A DNA stretch of 64,000 nt. Source: Heligmosomoides polygyrus polygyrus (Eukaryota; Nematoda; Chromadorea; Rhabditida; Heligmosomidae). A program made the translations under genes and the position numbers. The notes below the pieces were generated by a model. That model saw only the letters and a program-made list of their open reading frames with translations, searched no databases and had not been told where the DNA came from. Positions 46,152 to 56,803 of the stretch are shown piece after piece (within the stretch, counting starts at the first letter, position 1; each line of letters starts with the position of its first letter). The stretch is from positions 33,099,407 to 33,163,406 of the forward strand of contig OX377202.1 of assembly GCA_947396885.1 (NCBI GenBank), written 5' to 3'.

Positions 46152-46259
46152 ATTAGGTTGATCGAAAAGTCTTGCAACACTTTATGCTACTGCCTGTTAA
46201 ATTTTTTACAGCTGTTACAAGATCGACATTGTGTGTTAACGTCACAGTGCATTCTAAAA

Positions 46260-46916
46260 AAGCTTCCTCAAGCATACTAAATAAGGCCTCGTCGACTACG
46301 AGAAAGCAACAACGCCAACGATAAGCAGCAGCATCCTGCGACCTACCGTCTGCTACAAATTTCTGCAAGGCCATTCCGCAAGGACCGCAGCCTCCAACAT
46401 CTGCGCTGCATTCAGGGAATATATCAGCCGTTGGTATCAGCGCTTCAAGGCTAAAGATACCTCTCGAAGATCGACCTCGTCAAGCACGCCCCTCTGTTGT
46501 GGATGAAGACAACTTGCGCAAAGCCTTCAAGGTGAAGCCAGGGGTTCAACCACTCGCGAATTGGCGGCGACACTTGCATATACGCAAAGCACCGTCGTGA
46601 GGCAGCTGGAGATCCTTGGGTGCCGCAAAGTTTTGTCGTCTTGGGTACTACATGAGCTGCGGGACTCTGACAAGGCATGCCGAATCAGTATTGCTGAGTC
46701 GCTGCATCTTCGCTCGCACAGGAAGGACTTTCTGAAGGACATTGTTACTGGTGATGAAAGCTGGGTTCTTTATGTTAACCACACCCGCAAGAGCCAATGG
46801 CTTTACTATTACCACTCTGGCGACCAACAGCTTACCGAATAGTCGTGTTTCTGGTCCGAATTGGCCCCATGTCAAGGATGAGAGCTTCAGCCAGTAAATA
46901 CTATGATCGGTACCGT
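46260..46916 (+). pseudogene. mariner transposase, N-terminal and first catalytic part
   Basis: Read through several frames this encodes the DNA-binding domain and first catalytic block. TRELAATLAYTQSTVVRQLE is the second helix-turn-helix, followed by VLSSWVLHELRDSDKACRIS (the WVPHELT region) and FLKDIVTGDESWVLYVNHTR with the first catalytic Asp. It resembles nematode mariner transposases. Frameshifts occur before 46560, and it is interrupted at 46917. Confidence 0.8.
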
Positions 46917-47204
46917 TGTGCTAAGGTCGAAACACAGTTGTAAAACAAGCCTTTATTATCAATAAAATCAATGAGCGAGACGGACTATTAAAACAGAAGA
47001 ACATACGGTGGACGTCGGCGAGTCTCGAGGAGAGGGCGACCCGCGGAGAGAGTGAACGAGACCTGAAAAGTGATGGCGCTCCTTTTATGCGGACCCTAGA
47101 TCATTTGCGCACCAATCACCTACGCGCTTGATCGACCGACCCATCACTGATCTAACTCGTCGCCTAGTACGCGCGACGCTTAGGTGCCCATGTTGGGCCT
47201 GACA
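46917..47204 (-). repeat. Probable solo LTR inserted in mariner
   Basis: On the minus strand the block runs TGTCAGGCCCAACATGGGCA ... GACCTTAGCACA with TG...CA ends, a TATA-like CATAAAAGGAG and an AATAAAGGCTTG signal. It separates mariner transposase sequence at 46916 from its continuation at 47205 (THE frame resumes as TVTAFVYATQLQSLADAMRQ). A target duplication is not evident. Confidence 0.6.
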
Positions 47205-47374
47205 AGACCACAGTCACAGCATTTGTCTACGCTACCCAGCTCCAGAGCTTGGCCGACGCCATGCGCCAAAAACGTCCAGAACGGGAAAATGTTTACCAGC
47301 TGCATGATAACGCGCGTCCTCATGTCGCAAAAATGAAACGCGAGAAAATCCAGGTGTTAGGCTTGGAAGCTCTG
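47205..47374 (+). pseudogene. mariner transposase, middle part
   Basis: The fragment encodes VYATQLQSLADAMRQKRPE and VYQLHDNARPHVAKMKRE. It includes HDN with the second catalytic Asp intact, ending LGLEAL where the LINE is inserted. It continues at 50563. Confidence 0.85.
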
Positions 47375-47644
47375 GTGGCGATGTCCGTTCCTCCACGTGG
47401 TGCCACTGGAAACTACTCGCTCTGCGAGTTAAGCCGAACACGGACACTCGATTGCAGGCGACAGGCCCTTGTCACAGGCCGGCCTACGAAGACCCATGTC
47501 ACATCACATGGTTAATGACATTGCAAGTGTTTCGTGATAGTGCTACGGGAGCCGTCGCGCACTCGCAGAGCCCGGCGAGTGTGAGAAGTATGCGAGGGTC
47601 CCTGATGCGAGGACGGCATCGGGGGGCAACTGAGCTAGTCCGAA

Positions 47645-48402
47645 AGTCCCGTAACGTAAGCAGGACCCGCGTGGCAACGCTGAATGTGGGTACGTTGACG
47701 GGCCGCTCGTGCGAGTTGGTTGAAGCACTGGAGCGTAGAAGAGTTGATCTCTGTGCGGTGCAGGAGACGAGGTGGTCCTGCTGCAAGTCAAGGGACATAG
47801 GACGAGGCTTCAAGGCCGTTCTATGTGGAAGTCCCAGGACCACCAGTGGTATCGGAATAATCGTCTCCGAACGATTTCGTGACTCGATTGTAAGCGTCGA
47901 GCGCTTTGACGATCGATTGATGAAGATCGTTGTCGCCGCTAAGGAGCGACTCTATCACTTCTTCTCAGCGTATGCTCCGCAGACTGGCTGCTCGGATCAA
48001 GCCAAGGAAGAGTTTTGGAGCCTGCTTGATGAGAAGACAGCAGTGGTACCGTCGAAAGATGTCATCATAGTCGATGGTGACCTTAATGGGCACGTAGGTG
48101 CTACGAAAGACGGGTACAGCTGTCATGGTAGTTTCGGATACGGATCACGTAACGCCTACGGTGAGCGCATTCTTGAGTATGCTGAATCGCATAGTCTTAC
48201 CATAGTGAACACCGTCTTCCGAAAACGCGACTCGCACCTTATCTCATACTACAGTGGGAACACCAAGACTCAGATAGACTTTGTTCTTGTGAGAGATCGC
48301 GACCGGAGACTTGTCACAGACGCGAAGATCGTGCCGTATGAGACGGTCGCCCCACAGCATCGACCGCTGATCTGCACTTTGAAGATTCATTTCCTTTGGT
48401 AA
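47645..48402 (+). pseudogene. LINE copy 2 endonuclease domain
   Basis: The open stretch encodes the whole endonuclease fold: TRVATLNVGTLTGRSCELVE, RVDLCAVQETRWSCCKSRD (catalytic Glu in QETR), SERFRDSIVSVERFDDRLMK, FFSAYAPQTGCSD, DVIIVDGDLNGHVGATKDG, DSHLISYYSGNTKTQIDFVL and a final APQHRPLICTLKI. It nicks DNA for target-primed reverse transcription. The frame ends at 48402 where an extra segment begins. Confidence 0.85.
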
Positions 48403-48987
48403 CAGCCAGGAAAGTGTCACGTAACCGCGACGGTATCACGTTTCTTCAGTTTTTACAAGAATCGCCCCTCCGAGGCTGAAGCAGGTTGAGCGATGCGGTG
48501 CGGCTAGAATTAAGTGGTGGCGAATCAGAGAGAAGGAAGCAGCTTTGATTTCTCGCGTGCGGTTACCGACAGTCACGACTGTCGACGAAACTTGGAAGAA
48601 GGCGACCGACGCGATTCGTCAAGCAGCACAGTCGGAACTCGGCATTACGAAGCCTGGGCGACGGAAGGTCGACAAGCAGACATGGCTGTGAACAAATGAC
48701 GTGGAAGCAAAAGTGCGAGAGAAGAAGTCGCTCTATCACGTGTTTCTCGTCGAAAAGACAGCCGATAACTGGCGGAAGTACCAAGAAGCGAAGAAAGCTG
48801 CAAAGAAGGCCGTGGCTGTTGCGAAAGTCATCATTATGGAGATGTCAACGAGAAACTCGAGTCTCGCGATGGTGAGCGGTATCTGTACCGACTTGCAAAG
48901 AATCGCCATCGCCAGACGGATGACATTGAAAAGTTTTTCGGCATCAATGATGAGAACGGCCATCTTCTTACGGACCGCAAGAAGGCA
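48403..48987 (+). pseudogene. LINE copy 2 linker between endonuclease and RT
   Basis: The linker is broken into short frames. After the 76-bp extra segment (48390-48465) the sequence resumes with RVRLPTVTTVDETWKKATDA, the Lys-rich NWRKYQEAKKAAKKAVA helix, and DDIEKFFGINDENGHLL just before the RT domain. At least three frame changes and one TGA separate these. Confidence 0.75.
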
Positions 48988-50510
48988 TTGAAGCGATGGC
49001 GCGATTATTTTGAGGAAATCTCTACGGTGGAGTTCCCTCATCCAGCCATCCCTTCAACGGCTCCAACCCACGGCCCCGTTCAGAAGATCACCGTGGAGGA
49101 GATTGAAGCGGCTTTGAAGAAGATGAGGTCAGGCAAAGCGACTGGGCCCGATGACGTGACAGCTGATCTGTGGAATTCCAAGTACTGGTACCCTGCTGAG
49201 TGGTTGGCGAAGTTCTTTAATCAGGTTGTGTCGGAGAAGAAAGTGCCTGAATGTTGGCGCCAAAGTACGACGATCCCGATTTGGAAGAAGAAGGGCAGTC
49301 CTGCAGACTGCTCCAATTACCGTCCGATTCGCTTGCTTTCGCTCAGCATGAAGATCTTTGAGCGAATTGTCGATGGACGAATTCGGGACATCGTCCAGCT
49401 GTCCAGCAATCAGTGCGGCTTCGTGGCTGGCTGTGGCACCGTTGATGCCATACACGCCACTCGCCTCCTGATAGAGAAGCATCGCAAGGAACAGAAGGCA
49501 GTGCATATCGCCTTCCTCGACTTGGAGAAGGCCTTTGACCGCGTACCGCTTGAAGTGATATGGTACGCCTTGCAACATCATAGAGTTCCTGAAGAGCTCA
49601 TAGAATGGGTGCGAATTCTCTACTCTTGTCCAAAGAGTCGAGTTCAAGCTGCAGCTGGAATCTCGATGGAGTTTCCCATCTCTGTCGGGGTACATCAGGG
49701 TTCTGCGCTTTCCCCACTCCTCTTTGTTGTCGTCATGGATGCCATCACACGAGATCTTCAGAAGCCCGTCCCTTGGACGTTACTTTATGCCGATGACGTG
49801 ATGCTCGCTAGCGAAAATAAAGGAGAACACGAGCGAGAGTTGCAAGCTTGGTGTGATCGCTTGGAGCGGTTTGGACTCAGATTGAACGCGAAGAAGACCG
49901 AGTATTTAACGACGGACGTTATCGAGTCCAGCTCCATCAAGGTTAACGGCATCGAGCTTCCACGCACTGCTGTCTTTAAGTACCTGGGATCAGCAGTCGC
50001 GTCTGACGGCAAACTGATGGTCGAAGTGAATTCACGCGTGAGTGCAGCTTGGTCCAAGTGGCGCTCGTTGACTGGCGTGCTCTGCGACAAGGAGATACCA
50101 GAGCGCTTTAAGTCAAAGATCTACAGAGCAGTCATCCGGCCAGTAGCGATGTACGGCGCTGAGTGTTGGCCTGCGACCAAGGAAGTTGAAACGCGCCTCA
50201 GCGTCATGGAGACGAAGATGCTGCGCTGGACGGCAGGAGTCACGCGCATGGACCGCATCCGAAACGATGCTATTCGGAAGAAGTTTGGTACGGCCACGTT
50301 CTGCGTGGAAAGGAAGACAGTGTTCGCAAGATAGGCCTTAACTTCGAGGTAATAGGAAAGCGGCCTAGAGGGCGCCCGAACCAGCGCTGGGCTGATACGT
50401 TACATATGGACTTGAAAGCGGCTGGTGTCCACCTTGATCTAGCGCTGGATCGGGAAAGGTGGCGTCATGACACCAGAATAGCGGACCCCGCTACGAAGCG
50501 GGACAGAGGC
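48988..50510 (+). pseudogene. LINE copy 2 reverse transcriptase
   Basis: A long open frame (48988-50334, 448 codons) spans all RT motifs: GKATGPDDVTADLW, NYRPIRLLSLSMKIFERIVD, motif A FLDLEKAFDRVP, motif B VGVHQGSALSPLLF, the catalytic LLYADDVMLA, and the thumb SKIYRAVIRPVAMYGAECW. It goes out of frame at about 50290. The C-terminal RPRGRPNQRWADTLH block follows in another frame to 50510, then the GAA tail. Catalytic Asp residues are intact. Confidence 0.9.
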
Positions 50511-50562
50511 TGAAGAAGAAGAAGAAGAAGAAGAAGAAGAAGAAGAAGAAGAAGAAGAAGAA

Positions 50563-50790
50563 GGCTGGGAAGCTCTGCCCCATCCAACGTACTCTTCAGA
50601 CCTCGCTCCTTGTGACTGCCGCCTGTTCAGAGCTCTGAATCAGCATCTTCGAGGTAGAGAGTTCGATGATCGACGTCAACTGGAAATCGAGGTTTCTGAA
50701 TTCTTTTCGTCACTGCCCTCGAGATTCTGGCAATTGAAAGGCCACCTGAAAGATGGGGCAGGACCTTATCGTTGGACTTGGATGGAGATT
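50563..50790 (+). pseudogene. mariner transposase, C-terminal part
   Basis: It continues the fragment ending at 47374 after duplication of 15 bp: GWEALPHPTYSSDLAPCDCR carries the third catalytic Asp (SSDLAP), then LFRALNQHLRGREFDDRRQL and a C terminus to about 50760. Together with the fragments at 46260 and 47205 it reconstitutes the order of one transposase. Confidence 0.8.
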
Positions 50791-51554
50791 ATATCGTAGA
50801 CTGAGTCTTTGTATATTGTGATATATTGTATTGTATTGTAATATTGTTGTGCTAGTACGTACGTACGGTGGGCACCGGCCCTGGGGAAGCCAACGACATG
50901 GCAACGACCTGTAACTTGGTGGACGTGTCCTGCACAAAATTTCTCATCCACATGTGGAAAAAGTGGTCTAGAAAACGGTTGAGCAATGCACCCTGGTGGC
51001 ATGCAGCGAGCCAAGAGCTGCAATTTAGCCATGACGGGAACCGATGACACTGTAAACAGTGCTCTTGACGGCGGCATTGCAAGCTGAAACATAGATGAAG
51101 GAAGGGGACAACTAAGCCAAGCATAGTGAGAAGGGAGAAAAAACTACAATACGACATCGAGTTAATGGACGACAAGCACAGCCTCGTAACTCATTTTCAT
51201 AGGGGGATAAGGATAAGTGCTGCAAATCTATTAAGCATTCGTCACGCACGCAACGCCGTGTGGTAAACGTCACATGTCTTCTGGGAACAGTTCACGGCTG
51301 TAATCCATCTGTTTTCAGTTGATGCTTCACGTCAGAAGAGCAAATTTCCGTACGTGGAAAACGAATCGCGGCACCCTTGATTTCTCTCAAAATTATCAGG
51401 TATTAAATTCTATCCACTCTAAAAACAGTTCTCAGATGTTACCCCATCCCCGTTTCAAAAAATGCTTTTTAGAATTTGGTGGTTAGTTTAGATATTATTG
51501 TATGAATACCATCACAACGCGCGCGTACTAGCGCGATCGGAGGAGGTACAGGAT
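50791..51554. other. Flank between mariner and the LTR element
   Basis: No gene is visible. A GGGGATAAGGATAAGTGC string (51203) resembles the SINE tail but lacks the rest. It probably belongs to the intron of the disrupted receptor gene. Confidence 0.4.
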
Positions 51555-52344
51555 TGTTGCGATCGGTGGCCCCGCAGGCTGAGGCGTTCCTCATGTTGCC
51601 TTTGCGGCTCCGTGTCGCTCCAAGGGCACCGGAGGGTTCCAGATCTTACCTAGCCCTACAGGTCTCCCACGTATTGCCGCAGTCGCACGTATTGCCTAGA
51701 CGCATTGATGGAACTCCAGCTTCGCCGGCTGGCCTCACCCCTTGGCCCCGAGCCACCCGGCTCCTCAGTTCCCTCTCCGTCTCAGGGGACAACCCGAACC
51801 CAGGGGAACCCACGAAGTGACAAGGAAATATACACACAACACCCATACATGTGACAATGCCCTTGAAACTAAGGGACTCACCCGACTCCTCCACACACGC
51901 ACACGGTATACGGCGTAGGATTCATTTCGCTTCGCAACCAATAGGTATCCGACAATGCAGTGGCGAGAATACTAGGCGTCCTCCGTGGCCGGCGTGAATA
52001 TGACTCCTGAGGCCGCGGGGGTGAGCATGATGCCCACTAGACCCCGCGGCCCTCTCCTGGCGCTCCCGTCCGTATTGTCGGTCGACGAATGCAGGGGCGA
52101 GGCCCCGCGGAAGCCATCCGGTAGAAGGGCGCAGAGCGAGAGGTCGGCAGACCTCGTCGCGGGAGCACGGGACGTCGAATGGCCGCACGCCGGACGAGAG
52201 GAGGCGGCGCGCGCCGATCGATGGTGCTACGTCACCAATTTTCCCATGCGCCCAGGCCGATCGAGGGTGCCTCATCGGCAAGCTACCGTGGGAAACAGCG
52301 CGCCCGGGCCGGACACGGACCGAGGAGCGATCGCGGTCGCGACA
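51555..52344 (-). repeat. 3' LTR of the gag-only element
   Basis: It is 790 bp and about 99% identical to 61806-62595. Open frames in it recur in the other LTR and are not separate genes. Adjacent on the element side (52345-52354 on the plus strand) is CTCCCGGCCC, i.e. a purine-rich GGGCCGGGAG on the coding strand, a weak polypurine-tract candidate. Confidence 0.9.
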
Positions 52345-53921
52345 CTCCCGGCCCACGAAGAGTGACCGGCTGGACTTCTTCCCCATGGGGGACTAGCGCT
52401 GTCGGCTGCCTCCTACTGCTGGGCCTATTGCCCTTTTAGATGAGAAGGCGGGAGCGTCCTGAGAGGTACACGCGAAGGTAGTGAGGCGATCACCGCCCAA
52501 CGCCACAACCCCAGATGCGAAAACAGGGAGTGGCTGACGGGAGGACGCCTTCACACGTATTGACACAAAGGAAGGGGCGAGTCACACATTCCTACCTCTA
52601 CCTGGAAGGCCTCTTGGCAACATGCCCAGAGACGAGGCCGCTTACCTACTTACAGAATGTGGACTACGCCGACCGTAATGAGTGAAAAGAAGAGAGCCAC
52701 GAAGGACGGACTGACTGAAGGATGAGCGGTTACCTACTGGCCGGCGAAGGTTAGCTAAACTACGGGATGGGACTACTAAACTACTGCGGTAAACCGATCG
52801 AACTACTATACTACTATGAGGAGGAAGCTAACACGGAATACAAGAATCTATGGATGATGACAGCTATGGGATGAACCGATAGAAAACGTACTATGATAGG
52901 ATAACGGAATGTATAAGAACTAATATAAAAAGCACACATCGGCATAATCGCCGTGGCTCTCAGACGAGCCTACCCGTAACAATAAACAGTAGAGAAAACA
53001 TCAACAAAATATTACACGAATACCACTATAGAAAACTACTACAGAAAAGACTACGTAATGACTAAGGGGGACAACAACGCTGATACGCGATTCAGCGGGC
53101 GACGAGGGGAGTCAGGGCTGTTTCGGGAGCGTTCCGTCACGAGGACGTACTTGCTCAACCGCGCCCCGACGAGCGGCCATACTCCTCGACCATAACCATC
53201 CATACGCATCACACCATCACGCCCGTCGAAGCGCAGCCCGACCGGATCGACCCTTCGCGTCGCCATCGCCATTGGCTAGAATCAGCGCATCACATGCGTT
53301 CAAGGAGGAGAGAAGTTGGAAACATCTACTAGCTTAATAGAGGAGAAGCTATTGCATGTAACTAGATAGAAAGGAGAGCTACTACAGCTGCGCATGCGAT
53401 AACTAAGGAAGAAGCCTACTGAAGATGTACTAGATAGGAAAGAGAAATAAAGGAGAAGAGCTAAGACTAAATAAACCGTTACGGCGTCGTGTGGCTTTAT
53501 GCCATGCGCCGGTTTCTCCTGCGGGTTCACCGCATATCGTAATGATGGAAATCTGCAAGTAAATAAAGGACCGTATTGACTAAGGGAAGGAAACGTTCCT
53601 ACTAGAGCTGGCTGGCGCCTGCAGGTGGTGTGCACGGCTTGACGGCTTCTGGTCGATGTTGCTGACCGGCTTGGTTGACGAGCGCGGGGCGTAATCTGCA
53701 ATACTGCAGTATCCTTACCTTTCAACTTACCATGACGCCACTCCTGTCGCTCGTGCTCGTTCTCTGCCGTCTGTTTGCTCTGCCACTCTAGCTTCTACCG
53801 CCTCAACTTCCCTGTAATGTCTCAATGTTACAACATTATCGTATTGACTATATACCTCTCGTTGGAAACCGTATTGAGTGAGTGAAACGTATTGACTGCT
53901 CAAACGGCTTTTTGCCCCGGC
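52345..53921. other. 3' non-coding region of the gag-only element
   Basis: The position where pol would normally lie carries no polymerase or integrase motif in any frame. The sequence is rich in CTACTA/ACTAC strings and carries several CGTATTG copies (52556, 53573, 53838, 53869, 53888). Confidence 0.6.
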
Positions 53922-54720
53922 CTACCACGAGCCGCCTCCACTACTACGCTCGTCCTCGTCCTTGGGCGAGGCCTCCCGGCGAGCAGGAGAGGGAGCTCTT
54001 GGGGGAGATCTACAGAAATTGCGGAAGGACGGCCGATGTTGGCGTGGTGCCTGAGGGCTGGCTCTGCTTCCCTGGGGAGGAGAGAATCCTCCTGAGCGGA
54101 GCCGTGGACGTGAGTCACGGCGGACGGATGTCGGAGGCTCCTGTTGACGGCGTTGTATCGATGCCCTAGACGCCGGCCGACGTGCGTAACCGGAAGTAGA
54201 TGGCTCCTGGTGTTGAGCTGGAGTCGGTGGCCTGTGTGATCTTCTCGTCCGCTCGGTCTCCTGACGGGCTCGCTCCGCTAGCCTCCTGGGCAGCGGGTGC
54301 TTCTGCGGTGGTGTTACGTCCCGCGGATAAGGCCTGTAGGTGTAGTCCGCCATCTGCTCGTAGATGTGGTCTTTCGTCCCACGAACGTCGATTACGACCG
54401 TGGGGTTGTCGATGCAGACAGCTCTATGATGGCCTTCTCTGTTGCACCGGCTGCAGGGATCCCGGCGGACGCATTCCCCTCGATGTTGACGGAGGCAGTT
54501 GCAGCATAGCATGTGGTCCTTGAGGATTTCCACTCGATCCGTAAGGCTGGTATGCTTCGGGCAATCTCCCGAGAAGTGATCGAGGTGGTTGCAGAAGACA
54601 CATGCAACGCCCTTCGGCGGCTGCGGCAGCGGTGGGTATATGTGGGCTGCCGGTGATTCCTCCCATCTGTACGTATTGGGGGTCGGCCACACGTCTTCCG
54701 GTGCTGGCGTCGGTGTTGGT
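53922..54720 (-). CDS. Gag zinc-knuckle region
   Basis: This open stretch, read minus from just after an in-frame TGA (about 54723), encodes PPKGVACVFCNHLDHFSGDC, then MLCCNCLRQHRGEC and CSRCNREGHHRAVC: three Cys/His knuckles in the pattern of Pao/BEL gag proteins. An Arg/Ser/Pro-rich tail follows to the end. The knuckles bind the element's RNA during packaging in cytoplasmic particles. It lies in a different frame from the 671-codon ORF upstream, so the two are joined either by frameshift plus stop suppression, by splicing, or not at all. It could equally be a separate ORF. Confidence 0.7.
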
Positions 54721-54787
54721 GCTCATATCTGGCTTGGTCCTGGGCGGTCTTCTTGCGTTGGAGGGGCAGGCCGTCTATGCTGAGTCC

Positions 54788-56728
54788 TCATGGTGGAGTC
54801 CTGTTGCCGCTGCCTGGATGTTCTTCGTTGTGTATCCTCATGGGATTTCTTTGCAGGGCAGGCTTCTTGACTCCGCTGATCCGGCGACGTGGGTCTTGTG
54901 CGTCGCTGTCCGCGATGTTCTTGTCGTGCTTCCGAGCGTCCTCGGTCCGAGTCGTAGGCGTCTGCTGGGGTCGTACAAACTGCGGGATGACTACTGGCAG
55001 CTGAGCAGACGTTGCAGATTCTGCCGAGCCGAATGGAGCAGAGGACCCTGAAACGGATGTTGCTGGCCCCATATGAGCTGGGGCCTGGGTCGTAGTCTGA
55101 CGTATTGACTGTGGGAGTTGCGTAGTGTGTGCGGTCATGGTAGACTGCTGGCCCTGTTGCTCCTGAAGCATGCGGTCTACCTCGTGTGTCCTGAGGTAGC
55201 CGCGCGTATTGTGGATCATGAGGGCGTCCGAGTAATTCTCGCGCCACCAACGTAGTGCCTCTATGTAGGAGCTAGGGTCCAGCGTCTCCGGCATGTTCGC
55301 CTGCATGAGGTGGGTGTACTCTGCATCCTCCTCGTCGTGAGGAGTCACCCTATGATGGAGGACCTGAAGCATTTGGTAAGCTTCAAGGACCCTAATCATG
55401 CGCGTGGCGTGAGCCGTGACCGCGGACGCGTATTGAAGGGATTCTCTGAATAGGTCCTCTGTAATGTTAAAAAGTTGAAGCGTATTGCGGAAGTAGTCTT
55501 GATGCGTCGATGGAGTTAAAAGACGCGGTAATACCAGTTCTGTGAGCTGGTCTCGCTGGACGTTAATAGACGTAATTTGATAGGTCAGTTCGTGGATCCA
55601 GCCCATCAGAACAGTATAGGAGTAACGTAGTGGGCTGCCACGGCCGAGAAGAACAGCCAAATTATGAAAGGAATGCGTGGCTTCCGTGGCAGCATTGAGG
55701 GTGAGTCGTAGTGAGTGAATAATTTGCGCGGCCGCCTCATGATCCTCCGTCCTCACTAGGGTCGTCTCCCTATGAGGGACTTTGAGGTTCTTGACGAGGT
55801 CGCGCAAAATATTGTTTGACACTATGTAGTCGTACACGGTACGGAACTGGGAAGCCGTGAGCTCCTCGACCGTTCCCGTGTCTCTAGACTGTGCCTGTGG
55901 GGCAAGCGAAGGGGTCTGGGAGGATGAAAGAGCTACCCCTACTGAAATGTTGGGTTGAAGGGTGGTGTTGGGGGACCCGGTACCCTGGAACTGGCCGCGA
56001 ATGGCGTCCAGCAAAATGCGATAGCGGACTTGATCCTGTTCCCTTTCCAGCTGCTCCTGCGAATTCGTCTGCTCAACCCTCTGATCAGTCCGCATTGACC
56101 TTCCCTGTGGGAGTGCGGATGTCGGCTGGTGAGCGGATTCCTGCGCTAGGGCTGCAGGACAGGGCCTCGGATCAGTGGGGAGCTGCGGAGCTTGGGGACG
56201 TGCGGAGTTGTGCTGGGTCCCTTTTGATGAGCCTTCCGAAGAAGGCGCCCCTGAAACTGCAGAAAGACTTTTGACCCCGGGGTTGGATTGGGAATTGCCC
56301 TTAGGGAGGGGTTGGCTCCGCAGTGTGGGGGCTTCGCTTGCCTTCGTATTGACCGCCGTATTGGTTGCAGCCTCGGACTGCATGTGCTCTGCCCAGGAGC
56401 CTTGAATCTGCGGTGGAATGAAGATGGAGGTGCTCAACTGGGCTGTAGGAGCTGTGGCAGAAACCGAGGACATCGTAGTGGATGAGGACGTTACGGCGAC
56501 GCCGTGCGTCGTCGTTGTAGTGACCTTAGTGACAGATACATCCGAAACAACAACTGAGGACAATCTCGCGGAAAGTCCGCCATCAACCGTAGGATCAAAC
56601 CTACCTGTGAATCCTCGTCCTCGCCCGCTGCGGCTTCTACTGCTACGTCGACTGTCGCCTCGTCCGCGTCGGTTGCCTTGATCGAACTCCTGACCACGTG
56701 AGGACCCTTCGGTTGAACGCCCAGCCAT
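54788..56728 (-). CDS. Gag-like protein of the LTR element
   Basis: From ATG at 56728 (MAGRSTEGSSRGQEFDQG) the frame runs about 646 codons. A further in-frame start at 56803 is possible but the later one has a cleaner context. The N terminus is Arg/Gly/Ser-rich (RGRGDSRRSSRSRSGRGRG), then a Thr/Ser/Gln/Pro-rich disordered stretch. From about residue 270 a helical region follows (YRILLDAIRGQF, FRTVYDYIVSNNILRDLVKN, LVLPRLLTPSTHQDYFRNTL, YIEALRWWRENYSDALMIHN) that fits a capsid-like domain. No protease follows. The C-terminal end (GNRTPP) is close to the knuckle frame. It would form the particle shell. It is intact in this copy. Confidence 0.7.
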   Translation of the reverse strand: MAGRSTEGSSRGQEFDQGNRRGRGDSRRSSRSRSGRGRGFTGRFDPTVDGGLSARLSSVVVSDVSVTKVTTTTTHGVAVTSSSTTMSSVSATAPTAQLSTSIFIPPQIQGSWAEHMQSEAATNTAVNTKASEAPTLRSQPLPKGNSQSNPGVKSLSAVSGAPSSEGSSKGTQHNSARPQAPQLPTDPRPCPAALAQESAHQPTSALPQGRSMRTDQRVEQTNSQEQLEREQDQVRYRILLDAIRGQFQGTGSPNTTLQPNISVGVALSSSQTPSLAPQAQSRDTGTVEELTASQFRTVYDYIVSNNILRDLVKNLKVPHRETTLVRTEDHEAAAQIIHSLRLTLNAATEATHSFHNLAVLLGRGSPLRYSYTVLMGWIHELTYQITSINVQRDQLTELVLPRLLTPSTHQDYFRNTLQLFNITEDLFRESLQYASAVTAHATRMIRVLEAYQMLQVLHHRVTPHDEEDAEYTHLMQANMPETLDPSSYIEALRWWRENYSDALMIHNTRGYLRTHEVDRMLQEQQGQQSTMTAHTTQLPQSIRQTTTQAPAHMGPATSVSGSSAPFGSAESATSAQLPVVIPQFVRPQQTPTTRTEDARKHDKNIADSDAQDPRRRISGVKKPALQRNPMRIHNEEHPGSGNRTPP

Positions 56729-56803
56729 GTTGGAATAAACGCGCTGTGAAAGTGGTTCTGGAAGAAAGGGGTTAACTGATGTGAAACTAAGATAGTGCAC
56801 CAC

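Larger units (their letters stand above)
47375..50562 (+). mobile_element. LINE (RTE-like) retrotransposon copy 2, with target duplication
   Basis: A nearly full-length LINE lies in the mariner. Flanks are GGCTTGGAAGCTCTG (47360-47374) and GGCTGGGAAGCTCTG (50563-50577), a 15-bp duplication with one mismatch. It encodes an endonuclease and a reverse transcriptase and ends with about 17 GAA units (50512-50562). It is the same family as copy 1. Relative to copy 1 it has an extra segment of about 76 bp near 48390-48465 and frame breaks at about 48400, 48700 and 48900. It is inactive as read, though younger than copy 1 by its state. Confidence 0.9.
46153..50790 (+). mobile_element. mariner element interrupted by a solo LTR and a LINE
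   Basis: The left inverted repeat is TTAGGTTGATCGAAAAGTCT (46153) with TA outside. The plus strand then encodes a mariner transposase in three separated parts: 46260-46916, 47205-47374 and 50563-50760. The gaps are filled by a probable LTR (46917-47204) and a LINE (47375-50562). The matching right inverted repeat was not found near 50.8 kb, so the 3' end is lost or rearranged. Confidence 0.75.

Noticed and set aside
51985..52365. 126-codon frame in the left LTR, also present in the right LTR
   Set aside because: The repeated frame lies in LTR DNA and runs opposite to the gag orientation, with no known motif.
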